Position numbers and translations under genes: made by a program. This document shows positions 1-7,402 of a stretch of 9,589 bases of DNA, piece after piece. Source of the DNA: WHTG01 sp035540515 (GTDB lineage Bacteria; Actinomycetota; Nitriliruptoria; Euzebyales; Egibacteraceae); NCBI GenBank assembly GCA_035540515.1, contig DATLGM010000155.1, positions 1 to 9,589 on the forward strand, read 5' to 3'. Within the stretch, counting starts at the first letter, position 1; each line of letters opens with the position of its first letter. The notes under the pieces are model-generated. The model was given only the letters and a program-made list of their open reading frames with translations, did not search any database and was not told where the DNA came from.

Positions 1-1921
1 CCACTGCCTGCCGCAGCTGCCGCTCGAGGTCCAACGTCGTCTGTGGTGCCCCGACCGGGGTGGGCGAGGGTCGGTAGAGCTCCACCCGAGCGCGGCCGCG
101 GGCCTTTGCCCGGTACATCGCCGAGTCGGCCTGGGTCAGCAGCGTCTCGGCGCTCACATCGGCGCCACGGGTCCCCACCGCGACGCCCATGCTGACGGTC
201 ACCGTCACCTCGTGTCCGTCGACCACAAGGGTGTGGTTCAGCGCCGTGGCGAGCCGCTCGGCGACCTGGACGGCGTCGTCCGGCGACGGCACGTCAACGA
301 GGCCCACGACGAACTCGTCGCCGCCGAACCGCGCGGCGAGGTCGCCCGGGCGGACGGCGTCACGCAGCCGGTTGGCAATGGCGACCAGCAGTCGGTCGCC
401 GGCGCCGTGGCCGAGGCTGTCGTTGACCACCTTGAACCGGTCGATGTCGAAGAACAGCACCGCCACACCCTGGCCGTCGCCGAGCAGCTCGGTCACCTGC
501 TCGGTGAAGAACGTGCGGTTGGGCAGGCCCGTGAGGTGGTCGTGTCGTGCCTGGTGCGCGAGCTCAACGGACAGGCGCTGGCTGGCGATCTGCGCCTCGA
601 CCTCGGCCGTCACGTCCTCGACCGACCCAACCCAACCGGTGAGCTCGTCGGTGTCGTCACGCAGTGGCGCGGCATGCGTCTTGACCCAGCGGGTCGCCCC
701 GTCTGGCAGAGACACCCGCAGGCGCAAGGACGCGTAGCGGTCCTGGTCGCCGGTGACCGCCTTGCGCAGGGCCGCGCGGTCGTCAGGGTGGTACGCCGAG
801 CTCAGCCCGTCCCCGCGGAGCTGCTCGGGCGTCCGCCCGGTGAGCTGGCACAGGCGCTCGTTGACGTACTCGCAGTGGCCGTCTGCCGCGAGGCTGAAGA
901 TCCCCAGAGGTGAGGCGGTCGCCAGCGAGCGGAACCGCTGCTCGCTGCGGCGCAGGTCGCCGGTCATCTGCTTGACCAGCTTCACCGCGCGGTTCTTGGA
1001 ACCGCCCAGCGCGCCGATGGTCACGGCGAGCAGCACGCTGAGCAGGATGCCGGCGATCAGGATGATCCGTGCCGCGTTCTGGTCCTGGCCGGTGGGCAGC
1101 GCCTGCATCCGCAGACTCCACAGCCGCCCCGACGCGGCCACGGCGATGGTGCGGTGCAACGGCGTCTCGTAGTCGATCGAGCGTGGCCGGATGGCGACCC
1201 GTTCCCCGTCCGCCACGGTGCCGTCGAAGACCTCGGTGCCCAGCCCCTGCGTCGACCGGACGAGTACCTCGTTGAAGAACGCCTCGGTGCGGAACACGAC
1301 GCCGACCCAGCCCACGCAGTCGGCGCGACGTTCCTCGGTGGTCGGCGGGGTGATGCCACCTCGATACAGCGGCGCGAACAGCGCGAGGTTCGCCGAGCGC
1401 TCCGGGATCTGCAGCGGTGAGGTCATGACCGGCAGCCCGGTCTCGGCGGCCTGCCGCATCGCCTCCTCGACCGCCGGCAGGTTGTCGCCCGCCAGCCCCA
1501 GGTCGGCGGGTGAGAACCGGTGCGGTTCGATGTGGCTGCCGGTCAGCGTGGTTGCCGCCGGGCCGGGCCCCTCGTGCAGCGTCACGATCACGGCCGCGTA
1601 GCCGGGGTAGTGGTGCTTGCCGAGCTGCTCGGCCAGGTCGTGGCCGAAGTCCGCGCCGTGGTGGCCGGCCTCGCGGTGCAGCGCCTGGAAACCCTCGAGC
1701 ATCTCGGCGTAGCGCGACAGGTGCAGCCGGGTGTGCTGGGTGACGTTGCCGGCGCTGATGTTGAACGACCGCGCGGCCGCTTCCGCGGCGGTGCTGCGCT
1801 CGTGCGCGGCGACGACGATCGTCACGGTCAGCCCGACCGCAAGGGTGGCTACGGCCGCGACGATGTGGCCCCACCGCGACCGCAGGGTGGGGCCGTCGCC
1901 GAATGTCCGGGGCGGGGCCAT
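1..1921 (-). CDS. Membrane CHASE-PAS-GGDEF diguanylate cyclase, 3' end cut by window (probable GGDEF-EAL protein)
   Basis: Makes cyclic di-GMP from two GTP at the inner face of the membrane. I read 640 codons from ATG 1921 in the frame that stays open to the left edge. Seen: TM helix about residues 20-39; an extracytoplasmic region ending in a CHASE-like block (PHRFSPADLGLAGDN ... FAPLYRGG ... GWVGVVFRTEAFF); second TM about 285-305; PAS/PAC about 325-445; GGDEF domain from about 460 (DHLTGLPNR), with intact GGDEF at 533-537 and an allosteric I-site RPGD at 524-527, five residues upstream, so catalysis and product inhibition are both expected. The last visible residues (LDLERQLRQAV) look like the linker that precedes EAL domains, so a phosphodiesterase half probably lies off-window. 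The Shine-Dalgarno is weak; in-frame GTG 1939 is an alternative start. The CHASE ligand is unknown. It is transcribed away from fadA across a shared palindrome. Confidence 0.9.
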   Translation of the reverse strand, partial: MAPPRTFGDGPTLRSRWGHIVAAVATLAVGLTVTIVVAAHERSTAAEAAARSFNISAGNVTQHTRLHLSRYAEMLEGFQALHREAGHHGADFGHDLAEQLGKHHYPGYAAVIVTLHEGPGPAATTLTGSHIEPHRFSPADLGLAGDNLPAVEEAMRQAAETGLPVMTSPLQIPERSANLALFAPLYRGGITPPTTEERRADCVGWVGVVFRTEAFFNEVLVRSTQGLGTEVFDGTVADGERVAIRPRSIDYETPLHRTIAVAASGRLWSLRMQALPTGQDQNAARIILIAGILLSVLLAVTIGALGGSKNRAVKLVKQMTGDLRRSEQRFRSLATASPLGIFSLAADGHCEYVNERLCQLTGRTPEQLRGDGLSSAYHPDDRAALRKAVTGDQDRYASLRLRVSLPDGATRWVKTHAAPLRDDTDELTGWVGSVEDVTAEVEAQIASQRLSVELAHQARHDHLTGLPNRTFFTEQVTELLGDGQGVAVLFFDIDRFKVVNDSLGHGAGDRLLVAIANRLRDAVRPGDLAARFGGDEFVVGLVDVPSPDDAVQVAERLATALNHTLVVDGHEVTVTVSMGVAVGTRGADVSAETLLTQADSAMYRAKARGRARVELYRPSPTPVGAPQTTLDLERQLRQAV

Positions 1922-1964
1922 CGGGAGATGTTTCGTCACGAACGACGTCCGGGTTGAGCCGGGT

Positions 1965-1994
1965 TTGGTCTCGCAAGTTACCGGCCGGTAACAT
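1965..1994 (+). promoter_or_regulatory. Predicted fadAB promoter
   Basis: TTGGTC (1965-1970) and TAACAT (1989-1994) are separated by 18 bp, a plausible -35/-10 pair for the housekeeping sigma factor, with a start point near 2001 and a short leader to the fadA ATG at 2027. The palindrome 1977-1992 lies between and over these elements. Confidence 0.5.
1977..1992. promoter_or_regulatory. 16-bp perfect palindromic operator in the divergent GGDEF/fadA promoter region
   Basis: GTTACCGGCCGGTAAC is a perfect inverted repeat. It fills most of the spacer of the predicted fadA promoter and overlaps its -10. It also overlaps a TAACTT hexamer (complement of 1975-1980) that could be the -10 of the minus-strand cyclase gene. 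A site here would block polymerase, so a repressor is expected. Acyl-CoA-responsive TetR-family repressors commonly bind such dyads at actinobacterial fatty-acid degradation genes; naming that family is inference, and no regulator gene is visible in the window. Confidence 0.65.
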
Positions 1995-2026
1995 CGGTGG
2001 TCTGCCGGCGGCGAAAGGACGACCCC

Positions 2027-3205
2027 ATGGCCGAGCTCCGCGACGCGCTGTACATCGACGGCGTCCGACTCCCGATCGGGCGAGCGCGCCCCGACGGCTA
2101 CTACGCCCACACGCGGGCCGACGACATGGCGGTGCGGGCACTGCGTGCCCTCCTCGACCGGGTGCCGCAGCTGGATCCGGCGCTGATCGACGACAACGTG
2201 TGGGCGGCGACCTCGCAGGTCGGTGACCAGGGATTGACGATGGGCCGATCGACGGCCGTGCTCGCCGGGCTGCCGAAGTCCGTCCCGGGCTACGCCGTGG
2301 ACCGGATGTGCGCCGGCGCGCTCACGTCGATCACCAACGCCGGCAACGCCATCCGCGTCGGGGCACAAGACGTCGTGGTCGCGGGCGGCGTCGAGCACAT
2401 GGGGCATCACCCGATGGGCTCGACGGTCGATCCCAACCCACGGTTCCTGTCCGAGAAGCTCGTCGACCCGTCGGCCCTGGTCATGGGCAACACGGCTGAG
2501 AACCTCCACGACGAGGCGCCCGACATCACCCGGGAGCAGGCCGACCTGTACGCCCTGCAGTCGCAGGAGCGCGTCGCCAAGGCGCAGGCCGACGGGGTGT
2601 TCGACACGCACGTCGTCCCGATGACCGTGTGGACCGAGGACGGTTGGCGGGTCGTGTCGGTCGACGAGCACCCGCGTCCCGGCACGACCCTGGAGAGCTT
2701 GGCGTCGCTCAAGGCGCCGTTCCGCGCTGGCGGGCGCGTCACCGCCGGCAACGCCGCCGGTCTGAACGACGGCGCCGGCTGCGTGCTGCTGACCAGCCCC
2801 CAGGTCGCCGAGCAGGTGGGCCTGCGTCCGAAGATGCGCCTGGTCGACTACGCCTTCGTCGGCGTCGAACCGGAGACGATGGGTTGGGGTCCCATCCCGG
2901 CCACCGAGAAGCTGCTCGCCAAGACCGGGCTGTCCATCGACGACATCGACGCGGTCGAGATGAACGAGGCCTTCGCGGTGCAGTGCGTGGCATTCCTCAA
3001 CCACTTCGGCATCCCGCTGGACTCGACCAAGGTGAACCCGTTCGGGGGGGCCATCGCGTTGGGCCACCCGCTGGCGATGTCCGGGGCGCGCCTGGCGATG
3101 CAGCTGGCGTACCGCTTCGACACCGACGACAGCATCCGCTACGGGCTCACGACGCTGTGCGTGGGCCTCGGCATGGGATGCACCGTGCTCTGGGAGAGGG
3201 TCTGA
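2027..3205 (+). CDS. fadA: Acetyl-CoA acyltransferase (3-ketoacyl-CoA thiolase), 392 aa
   Basis: Last step of beta-oxidation: CoA-dependent cleavage of 3-ketoacyl-CoA to acetyl-CoA and a shortened acyl-CoA, in the cytoplasm. All thiolase catalytic elements are visible: nucleophilic Cys95 in DRMCAGAL, the NEAFA motif, His347 in ALGHPLAMSGARL and the second Cys378 in LCVGLGMG. Length is normal for the family. ATG 2027 is chosen because GAAAGGA (2013-2019) lies 7 nt upstream and the protein then begins in the usual way (MAELRDALYIDG); in-frame ATG 1997 has no such site and would fall about at the predicted transcription start. The stop TGA shares its A with the ATG of fadB, so the two are translationally coupled. 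The gene order fadA-fadB is the reverse of E. coli fadBA. Substrate chain length cannot be read from sequence. Confidence 0.95.
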   Translation: MAELRDALYIDGVRLPIGRARPDGYYAHTRADDMAVRALRALLDRVPQLDPALIDDNVWAATSQVGDQGLTMGRSTAVLAGLPKSVPGYAVDRMCAGALTSITNAGNAIRVGAQDVVVAGGVEHMGHHPMGSTVDPNPRFLSEKLVDPSALVMGNTAENLHDEAPDITREQADLYALQSQERVAKAQADGVFDTHVVPMTVWTEDGWRVVSVDEHPRPGTTLESLASLKAPFRAGGRVTAGNAAGLNDGAGCVLLTSPQVAEQVGLRPKMRLVDYAFVGVEPETMGWGPIPATEKLLAKTGLSIDDIDAVEMNEAFAVQCVAFLNHFGIPLDSTKVNPFGGAIALGHPLAMSGARLAMQLAYRFDTDDSIRYGLTTLCVGLGMGCTVLWERV

Positions 3206-5265
3206 TGACCGACGCGATCACGCAGTTCAAGGTCCGCTACTTCGACTCGCCCCGGGCCGGGCGCCTCGCCTTGGTGACCATGGACAACGGGGCGGACTAC
3301 CGCAAGCCGAGCACGTTCGGCGAGGAGGCCCTGCGGTCACTGGACGCCGCGCTGGACGACGTCGAGTCGCAGTCCGACGTCAAGGGGCTGCTGCTGACCG
3401 GCAAGCCGTTCATCTTCGCCGTGGGCGCAGACCTCGATCAGTCCAAGGGCGCGGACGCCGACTTCGCCCGCACCGCCGCGCAGGGCGGGCACGCCGCGTT
3501 CCGCCGGCTGGCGGGGCTGCCCTTTACGACCCTTGCTGCCATCAATGGCGCGGCGATGGGTGGCGGCCTGGAGATCGCGCTGCACTGCGACTACCGCACG
3601 ATCTCCTCGGCGGCGGCGCCGATCGCGTTTCCCGAGGTGTTCCTGTCGATCTTGCCGGCCTGGGGCGGCACGCAGCTGGCGCCCCGTCTGATCGGTGCCG
3701 CCAAAGCGCTGCAGATCATCGTCCACAACCCGCTGAACATGAACAAGATGCTGTCGGCGCGCGACGCGTTCGATCTGGGGCTGGCCGACCGGCTGATCGA
3801 CGGCGTGGAGTTCCTCGACAAGTCCGTCGAGCTCCTCGAGCGGCTGGTGACCGGCGAGGAGACCATCGAGCGGTCCGCGCCCGACAACAGCGACCTCGAC
3901 GAGGTGGTCGCCAACGCGCGGCAGTTCGCCGACGACAAGGTGCGCGGCGCGACGCGGGCCCCGTACCTCGCGATCGACCTGATCGAGATGGCGGCCCGCA
4001 ACGGGTCGCTGGACCAGGGGTACGCCGGGGAGGCCGACGCGCTTGCCGAGCTGCTGCCGGCTCGCCAGGCACAGTCGGCCATCTACTCGTTCAACCTCAC
4101 CCAGCAGCGCGTCAAGAAGCAGCCGTGGAAGCCCGCTGCTCAGGCGCGGGATGTGCGCAAGATCGCCGTCGTCGGTTCGGGGCTGATGGGCGCGCAGCTC
4201 GGCTCGCTGTTCCTGCAGCGCTACGAGGTGCCGCTGGTGATGAAGGACATCGACGAGGGCGTCCTGGAGCGCGCCAAGTCGCACATCGAAGGTGAGCTGG
4301 ACAAGCGCGTGCAGCGCAAGCGCATGAAGCCTGGCAAGGCCGAGTTCCTCAAGTCGCTGGTGACCTACACCACCGACTACCAGCCCCTGGCGGGGGCCGA
4401 CTTCGTCATCGAGGCCGTGCTCGAGCGCATGGACCTGAAGAAGGCGATCTTCGCTGACGTCGAAAAGGTCGTCGACGACGGCGCCGTGCTGGCGTCGAAC
4501 ACCTCGTCGCTGTCGATCGCCGAGATGGCGGCAGACCTCGACCACCCCGAGCGGGTCGTCGGCTTCCACTTCTTCAACCCGGTCGCCGTGATGCCGTTCC
4601 TGGAGATCATCAAGGCCGAGCGCACCGACGACACGACCCTGGCAACGGCCTTCGACGTCTCCAAGAAGCTGCGCAAGTCCGGCGTGATGTGCGCCGACAC
4701 GCCTTCGTTCATCGTCAACCGGCTGCTGACCCGCTTCAACGGGGCGTGCATCGAAGCGCTGCGCCACGGCAACGACTTCGCCGAGATCGATGACGCCATC
4801 AAGGAGCTCGGTCTGCCGATGGGGCCGTTCGAGCTGCTGGGGCTGGTCGGTACGAAGGTGGCGTTCCACACCGCCGAGACGCTGAACGAAGCGTTTCCCG
4901 ACCGCTTCCCGATCGACGAGACGTTCCGCCAGATCGCCGACCTGGGCACGCCCGGGATCTACGACTGGTCGAAGGGGCGGGTGCCGTTCGACGAGATCGC
5001 CGCGCTGGTCCCGCCGGCCGAGGGGGAGAAGCTGTCCGCCGAGCAGATCCGCGCCGCCGCCATCGAGGCGACGGCCGAGGAGGCCAAGATCATGCTCGAC
5101 GACGGCGTGGTCGCCGACGCCCGCGACATCGACACGGGCCTGCTGCTCGGCGCCGGCTGGCCGTTCTTCATGGGTGGCATCTGCAAGTACGCCGACGAGA
5201 CCGGCCTGTCCGAGAAGCTGTTCGGCCGGCGCCTGATCAGCGACACCGACCGCGCCTTCGCCTGA
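3205..5265 (+). CDS. fadB: Trifunctional-type enoyl-CoA hydratase / 3-hydroxyacyl-CoA dehydrogenase, 686 aa
   Basis: Alpha subunit of the fatty-acid oxidation complex: hydrates trans-2-enoyl-CoA, then oxidises the 3-hydroxyacyl-CoA with NAD+, passing product to the thiolase encoded just upstream. Residues 1 to about 200 are a crotonase fold with both catalytic glutamates, Glu123 (GGGLEIALHCD) and Glu144 (FPEVFL). About 316-495 is the NAD-binding Rossmann domain with GSGLMG at 324-329, the NTSSLSI strand, and the catalytic pair His455 (GFHFFNPV) and Glu467, 12 residues apart as in E. coli FadB. C-terminal dehydrogenase helical domains (GLPMGPFELLG) follow to the end. Slightly shorter than the 729-residue E. 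coli protein. The start ATG 3205 overlaps the fadA stop and is preceded by a purine-rich GGGAGAGGG (3191-3199). An upstream extension of this frame into fadA is an artefact. No key residue is missing. Confidence 0.95.
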   Translation: MTDAITQFKVRYFDSPRAGRLALVTMDNGADYRKPSTFGEEALRSLDAALDDVESQSDVKGLLLTGKPFIFAVGADLDQSKGADADFARTAAQGGHAAFRRLAGLPFTTLAAINGAAMGGGLEIALHCDYRTISSAAAPIAFPEVFLSILPAWGGTQLAPRLIGAAKALQIIVHNPLNMNKMLSARDAFDLGLADRLIDGVEFLDKSVELLERLVTGEETIERSAPDNSDLDEVVANARQFADDKVRGATRAPYLAIDLIEMAARNGSLDQGYAGEADALAELLPARQAQSAIYSFNLTQQRVKKQPWKPAAQARDVRKIAVVGSGLMGAQLGSLFLQRYEVPLVMKDIDEGVLERAKSHIEGELDKRVQRKRMKPGKAEFLKSLVTYTTDYQPLAGADFVIEAVLERMDLKKAIFADVEKVVDDGAVLASNTSSLSIAEMAADLDHPERVVGFHFFNPVAVMPFLEIIKAERTDDTTLATAFDVSKKLRKSGVMCADTPSFIVNRLLTRFNGACIEALRHGNDFAEIDDAIKELGLPMGPFELLGLVGTKVAFHTAETLNEAFPDRFPIDETFRQIADLGTPGIYDWSKGRVPFDEIAALVPPAEGEKLSAEQIRAAAIEATAEEAKIMLDDGVVADARDIDTGLLLGAGWPFFMGGICKYADETGLSEKLFGRRLISDTDRAFA

Positions 5266-5330
5266 CCACTCGGGGCGAATCGGCTGATCTGCGGACGTGT
5301 CGCCTTCCTAGGGCGCCAACGGCTCGGGCG

Positions 5331-5348
5331 CGTTCATAGGACTGAACG
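5331..5348. promoter_or_regulatory. Dyad site 1, CGTTCA-N6-TGAACG, upstream of the kinase-like gene
   Basis: CGTTCA-TAGGAC-TGAACG. One of four identical-armed 18-bp dyads in this window, all in non-coding DNA. It ends 45 nt before a TACAGT -10 candidate, placing its centre near -66 of the predicted start point, a typical activator position. The likely ligand is the NarL-type regulator encoded at 6648-7277 (inference). Confidence 0.75.
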
Positions 5349-5393
5349 TTCGTTTCATCAACATTGAGGACGGCACGCCGACATCACCCCCCG

Positions 5394-5399
5394 TACAGT
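5394..5399 (+). promoter_or_regulatory. Predicted -10 of the kinase-like gene
   Basis: TACAGT fits the actinobacterial TAnnnT -10. No recognisable -35 is present at 17-18 bp, which suits an activator-dependent promoter. The start point would be near 5406, leaving a very short leader before ATG 5419. Confidence 0.45.
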
Positions 5400-5418
5400 C
5401 GCGGCCACTGTCGGAACC

Positions 5419-6531
5419 ATGAGTGAGGACGCAGTGCTGGGCGTAGGGGGCATCTCGGCTGCGATCGGTTTACTGGTCGCTGCTGGGCTGGCGCTCCATG
5501 GGGGAGCGGAGATCCAAACCACCGCTGGCGGCAAGACGATGTTCGACACCGTCCTGGGCAGTGTCAGCTTCCTCACTGCGGCGTTGTTCGTCCTCCGGTT
5601 CCGATCCGAGCGGGACGTGTCGGTTGCTGCAGTTGCGTACGGGCTCGCGCTCATCGGCATCAGCTCACTGCTCTTGGCATACGGGCGCTCGGTCCCGCCC
5701 GCTGAGGCGACGACAGTCATGGCAATCGCATTCGGTGGCCGAGTTCTGGGGGTGGCCGTCATCGCGCTGGCCTGCCTGGACATCCCACGCGGACACACGC
5801 ACGGGGATGGGTGGGTGCTCCTGCTCTACGGTGCTGTCATCCCGACGGTCGTGCTCACGCTTTCCCTGGCGTTATGGACCCGCTCGGAGGTTGCCGGTGT
5901 GTTGATCGGTAGTGGGGGTGTGCCGGCAGAGCGCGCCCTGGCCATCCCGTGGCTGATGTCCATCATTCAGCTCGGGCTTGTGGCCCTGACGCTGGCCGGG
6001 GCGTACGCCGCCCGACTCAAAGCCGTCGGCGACGATGACGGTCTCGCCCGGCACATGTCCGTGGGACTCGTGCTTCTCGCGATGGCACGCGTCTACCTGC
6101 TCATCAACCCCGCCGTGCCCAACGCGCTGCACCCGGGCGACGTCGCCCGTGGTCTCGGGCACGTTGTCATCTTGTGGGGGGTCACATGGGCGCTGATCGA
6201 GCACTGGCACCGCGCGTCCGTGCAGCGCGCCATCGACGAGCGCCTGGTCGTGGCCAGCAAGCTCCACGACGGGATCGCACAGGACCTGGCCCTGCTCACC
6301 GCGCAGAGCCGCATGCTCTCGCACAGGACACCGACGGCGGACGACCTCAAGTTCGTCGCGACCGTGGCGCAGCACGCCCTGGACGAATCTCGGCGCACCA
6401 TCTCTGAGCTTCGTGGTTTGGACGAGGGCGGCGAAATCGCGCTGCCCGACCTGGTAGCCGGTGCCGAGGACCACAAGCAGCCCGGCGCCGGCTCGGTGTG
6501 GCGGGGCGCCATTCGTCCGCTTCACCCGTAA
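5419..6531 (+). CDS. Polytopic sensor histidine kinase-like protein lacking the ATPase domain, 370 aa
   Basis: Looks like the sensor of a NarL-type two-component pair. About eight hydrophobic helices cover residues 5-262 (roughly 5-27, 44-61, 67-89, 98-120, 131-153, 170-197, 211-231, 244-262). A HisKA_3 dimerisation/phospho-acceptor domain follows, with His283 in KLHDGIAQDL and the second helix TVAQHALDESRRTISEL to about residue 345. Only about 25 residues remain before the stop. The ATP-binding domain (N, G1 and G2 boxes) is absent from this frame and from the 107 bp up to the regulator start region. The tail PGAGSVWRGAIRPLHP resembles the extreme C-terminus of an HATPase domain, which suggests an internal deletion (inference). 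It may need another kinase for phosphate, act as a phosphatase or adaptor, or be degenerate. ATG 5419 has only a weak GGAA before it. Its own dyad and -10 lie upstream. Confidence 0.8.
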   Translation: MSEDAVLGVGGISAAIGLLVAAGLALHGGAEIQTTAGGKTMFDTVLGSVSFLTAALFVLRFRSERDVSVAAVAYGLALIGISSLLLAYGRSVPPAEATTVMAIAFGGRVLGVAVIALACLDIPRGHTHGDGWVLLLYGAVIPTVVLTLSLALWTRSEVAGVLIGSGGVPAERALAIPWLMSIIQLGLVALTLAGAYAARLKAVGDDDGLARHMSVGLVLLAMARVYLLINPAVPNALHPGDVARGLGHVVILWGVTWALIEHWHRASVQRAIDERLVVASKLHDGIAQDLALLTAQSRMLSHRTPTADDLKFVATVAQHALDESRRTISELRGLDEGGEIALPDLVAGAEDHKQPGAGSVWRGAIRPLHP

Positions 6532-6542
6532 CGCCCCCTGGT

Positions 6543-6560
6543 CGTTCAAGTGGTTGAACG
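6543..6560. promoter_or_regulatory. Dyad site 2, CGTTCA-N6-TGAACG, upstream of the response regulator
   Basis: CGTTCA-AGTGGT-TGAACG begins 11 nt after the kinase-like gene's stop and ends exactly 45 nt before the -10 candidate TAGGGT, the same spacing as site 1. It would allow the regulator to control its own gene separately from the kinase-like gene. Confidence 0.75.
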
Positions 6561-6605
6561 CCCGGGTGACCCACGCGAGTCACGCCCACGGCCTGTGCAG
6601 TCGCC

Positions 6606-6611
6606 TAGGGT
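6606..6611 (+). promoter_or_regulatory. Predicted -10 of the response-regulator gene
   Basis: TAGGGT is a good actinobacterial -10. The region 17-18 bp upstream has no -35 match. An 8-bp palindrome GTTCGAAC (6610-6617) overlaps its end and the predicted start point near 6618. The leader to ATG 6648 would be about 30 nt. Confidence 0.5.
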
Positions 6612-6647
6612 TCGAACGACACATCTCAATCTTCACAGGTGCCGAAC

Positions 6648-7277
6648 ATGCGCGTGCTCATCGCCGACGACCACCCCTCTACCAGGGCTGGCGTGCGCGA
6701 GGCGCTGGAAGGGGCCGGCTCTACGATCGTCGCCGAAGCCGAGGACGCGCCAAGCGCGGTGACCCTCGCTCTGCAGCACGAACCCGACGTCTGCCTGCTC
6801 GACGTCCACATGCCAGGCGGAGGGATCGCGGCCGCCTCGGAGATCACCACCAAGCTGTACGGGACCGCGGTCGTGATGCTCACCGTGTCGAACGCTGACA
6901 CGGATCTATTTGCGGCCATCCGGGCCGGAGCATCGGGGTACCTGCTCAAGGACATGGACCCGGACCGGCTGCCGTCCGCGCTGGAGGGGATCCTCTCCGG
7001 CGAGGCCGCGGTGCCGCGGTCGCTGGTGGCGCGGCTCGTGGAGGAGTTCCGTGGGTCGGGACACCGCCGGCTGTCGGTGGGGGCGCGCACCGTGGAGTTC
7101 ACCGGGCGGGAGTGGGAGGTGCTGATGCGGCTGCGGGACGGGTTCACCACCCAGCAGATGGCCGAGCAGCTGTTCCTGTCCCCTGTAACGGTACGCCGGC
7201 ATCTGTCGTCGGCGTTCAAGAAGCTCCGCGTGCCGGATCGCCAGGCCGCGCTGCGCCTGCTCAACGAACAGCGCTGA
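6648..7277 (+). CDS. NarL/FixJ-family response regulator, 209 aa
   Basis: DNA-binding response regulator. The receiver domain (1 to about 115) has the acidic pair Asp7-Asp8, phospho-acceptor Asp52 (LLDVHMPGG), Thr79 and Lys101 (LLKDMDPD), so it should be phosphorylatable. Residues about 151-205 form a LuxR-type helix-turn-helix (FTGREWEVLMRLRDG ... MAEQLFLSPVTVRRHLSS ... KKLRVPDRQAAL). ATG 6648 is preferred because CAGGTG (6636-6641) gives a Shine-Dalgarno-like AGG 8 nt upstream and MRVLIADDH is the usual receiver start; GTG 6639, three codons earlier, is possible. It has its own dyad and promoter, and the same dyad precedes the kinase-like gene and the TasA-like gene, which makes it the best candidate for binding CGTTCA-N6-TGAACG as an autoregulated activator of the export cluster. 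Confidence 0.92.
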   Translation: MRVLIADDHPSTRAGVREALEGAGSTIVAEAEDAPSAVTLALQHEPDVCLLDVHMPGGGIAAASEITTKLYGTAVVMLTVSNADTDLFAAIRAGASGYLLKDMDPDRLPSALEGILSGEAAVPRSLVARLVEEFRGSGHRRLSVGARTVEFTGREWEVLMRLRDGFTTQQMAEQLFLSPVTVRRHLSSAFKKLRVPDRQAALRLLNEQR

Positions 7278-7306
7278 CGCGACCCACCGTCGCGACCCAC
7301 CGTCGC
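7278..7306 (+). repeat. 13-bp tandem repeat with small hairpins after the response-regulator stop
   Basis: Two copies of CGCGACCCACCGT (7278-7290 and 7291-7303) followed by a partial CGC. Each can fold as GCGAC-CCACC-GTCGC (7279-7293 and 7292-7306), two adjoining 5-bp stems that cannot both form fully. They start at the base after the stop codon and could help terminate or stabilise the transcript. There is no T-run. Confidence 0.5.
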
Positions 7307-7321
7307 AGGCATTCCCTTAGG

Positions 7322-7349
7322 TTGTGCGTTCAACGTCGTGAACGCACAA
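7322..7349. promoter_or_regulatory. Dyad site 3, extended perfect arms
   Basis: The core CGTTCA-ACGTCG-TGAACG (7327-7344) is extended to 11-bp perfect arms, TTGTGCGTTCA and TGAACGCACAA, the longest of the four. No TAnnnT sits at the 44-45 nt spacing seen for the other three, so it may be an auxiliary site for the promoter at 7465 (centre 76 bp upstream of site 4's centre). As RNA it would be an 11-bp hairpin, so a secondary role as end of the regulator transcript is possible. Confidence 0.7.
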
Positions 7350-7402
7350 ATGGCTCTTTGTGGCCTGCGGCCGCGTTTCTTTATTTGTTAGCGCCCCAAT
7401 TG

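Larger units (their letters stand above)
5266..5418. other. 153-bp intergenic region between fadB and the kinase-like gene
   Basis: Holds dyad site 1 (5331-5348) and a predicted -10 (5394-5399). I see no convincing intrinsic terminator for fadB, although the next gene seems to have its own promoter. An 8-bp palindrome GAACGTTC (5344-5351) overlaps the right arm of the dyad, giving a possible third half-site. Confidence 0.6.

Noticed and set aside
783..2141. 452-codon open frame on the minus strand
   Set aside because: It overlaps the CHASE-PAS-GGDEF gene in a different frame, is Arg/Pro/Ala-rich without any domain pattern, and would run into fadA. It is a GC-rich shadow.
2629..3204. N-terminal extension of the fadB frame into fadA
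   Set aside because: The extension is Arg-rich with no homology pattern, while ATG 3205 overlaps the fadA stop in a standard coupled arrangement and starts the crotonase domain correctly.
4090..4095. CGTTCA inside fadB and TGAACG inside fadA/fadB
   Set aside because: Single half-sites within codons, without a partner at 6-bp spacing.
3337..4869. 510-codon open frame antisense to fadB
   Set aside because: Long, but its His/Gln/Val/Asp-rich composition is what the complement of a high-GC gene gives; fadB has all catalytic residues in the sense frame.
5235..5289. GATCAGC ... GCTGATC inverted repeat around the fadB stop as a terminator
   Set aside because: The arms are 7 bp and more than 40 nt apart, partly inside the gene, with no T-run. 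It is not convincing.
6532..6647. Possible frameshifted remainder of the kinase ATPase domain
   Set aside because: Fewer than 120 bp, with no N- or G-box-like residues in any frame, and occupied by a dyad and promoter. The domain is missing, not shifted.
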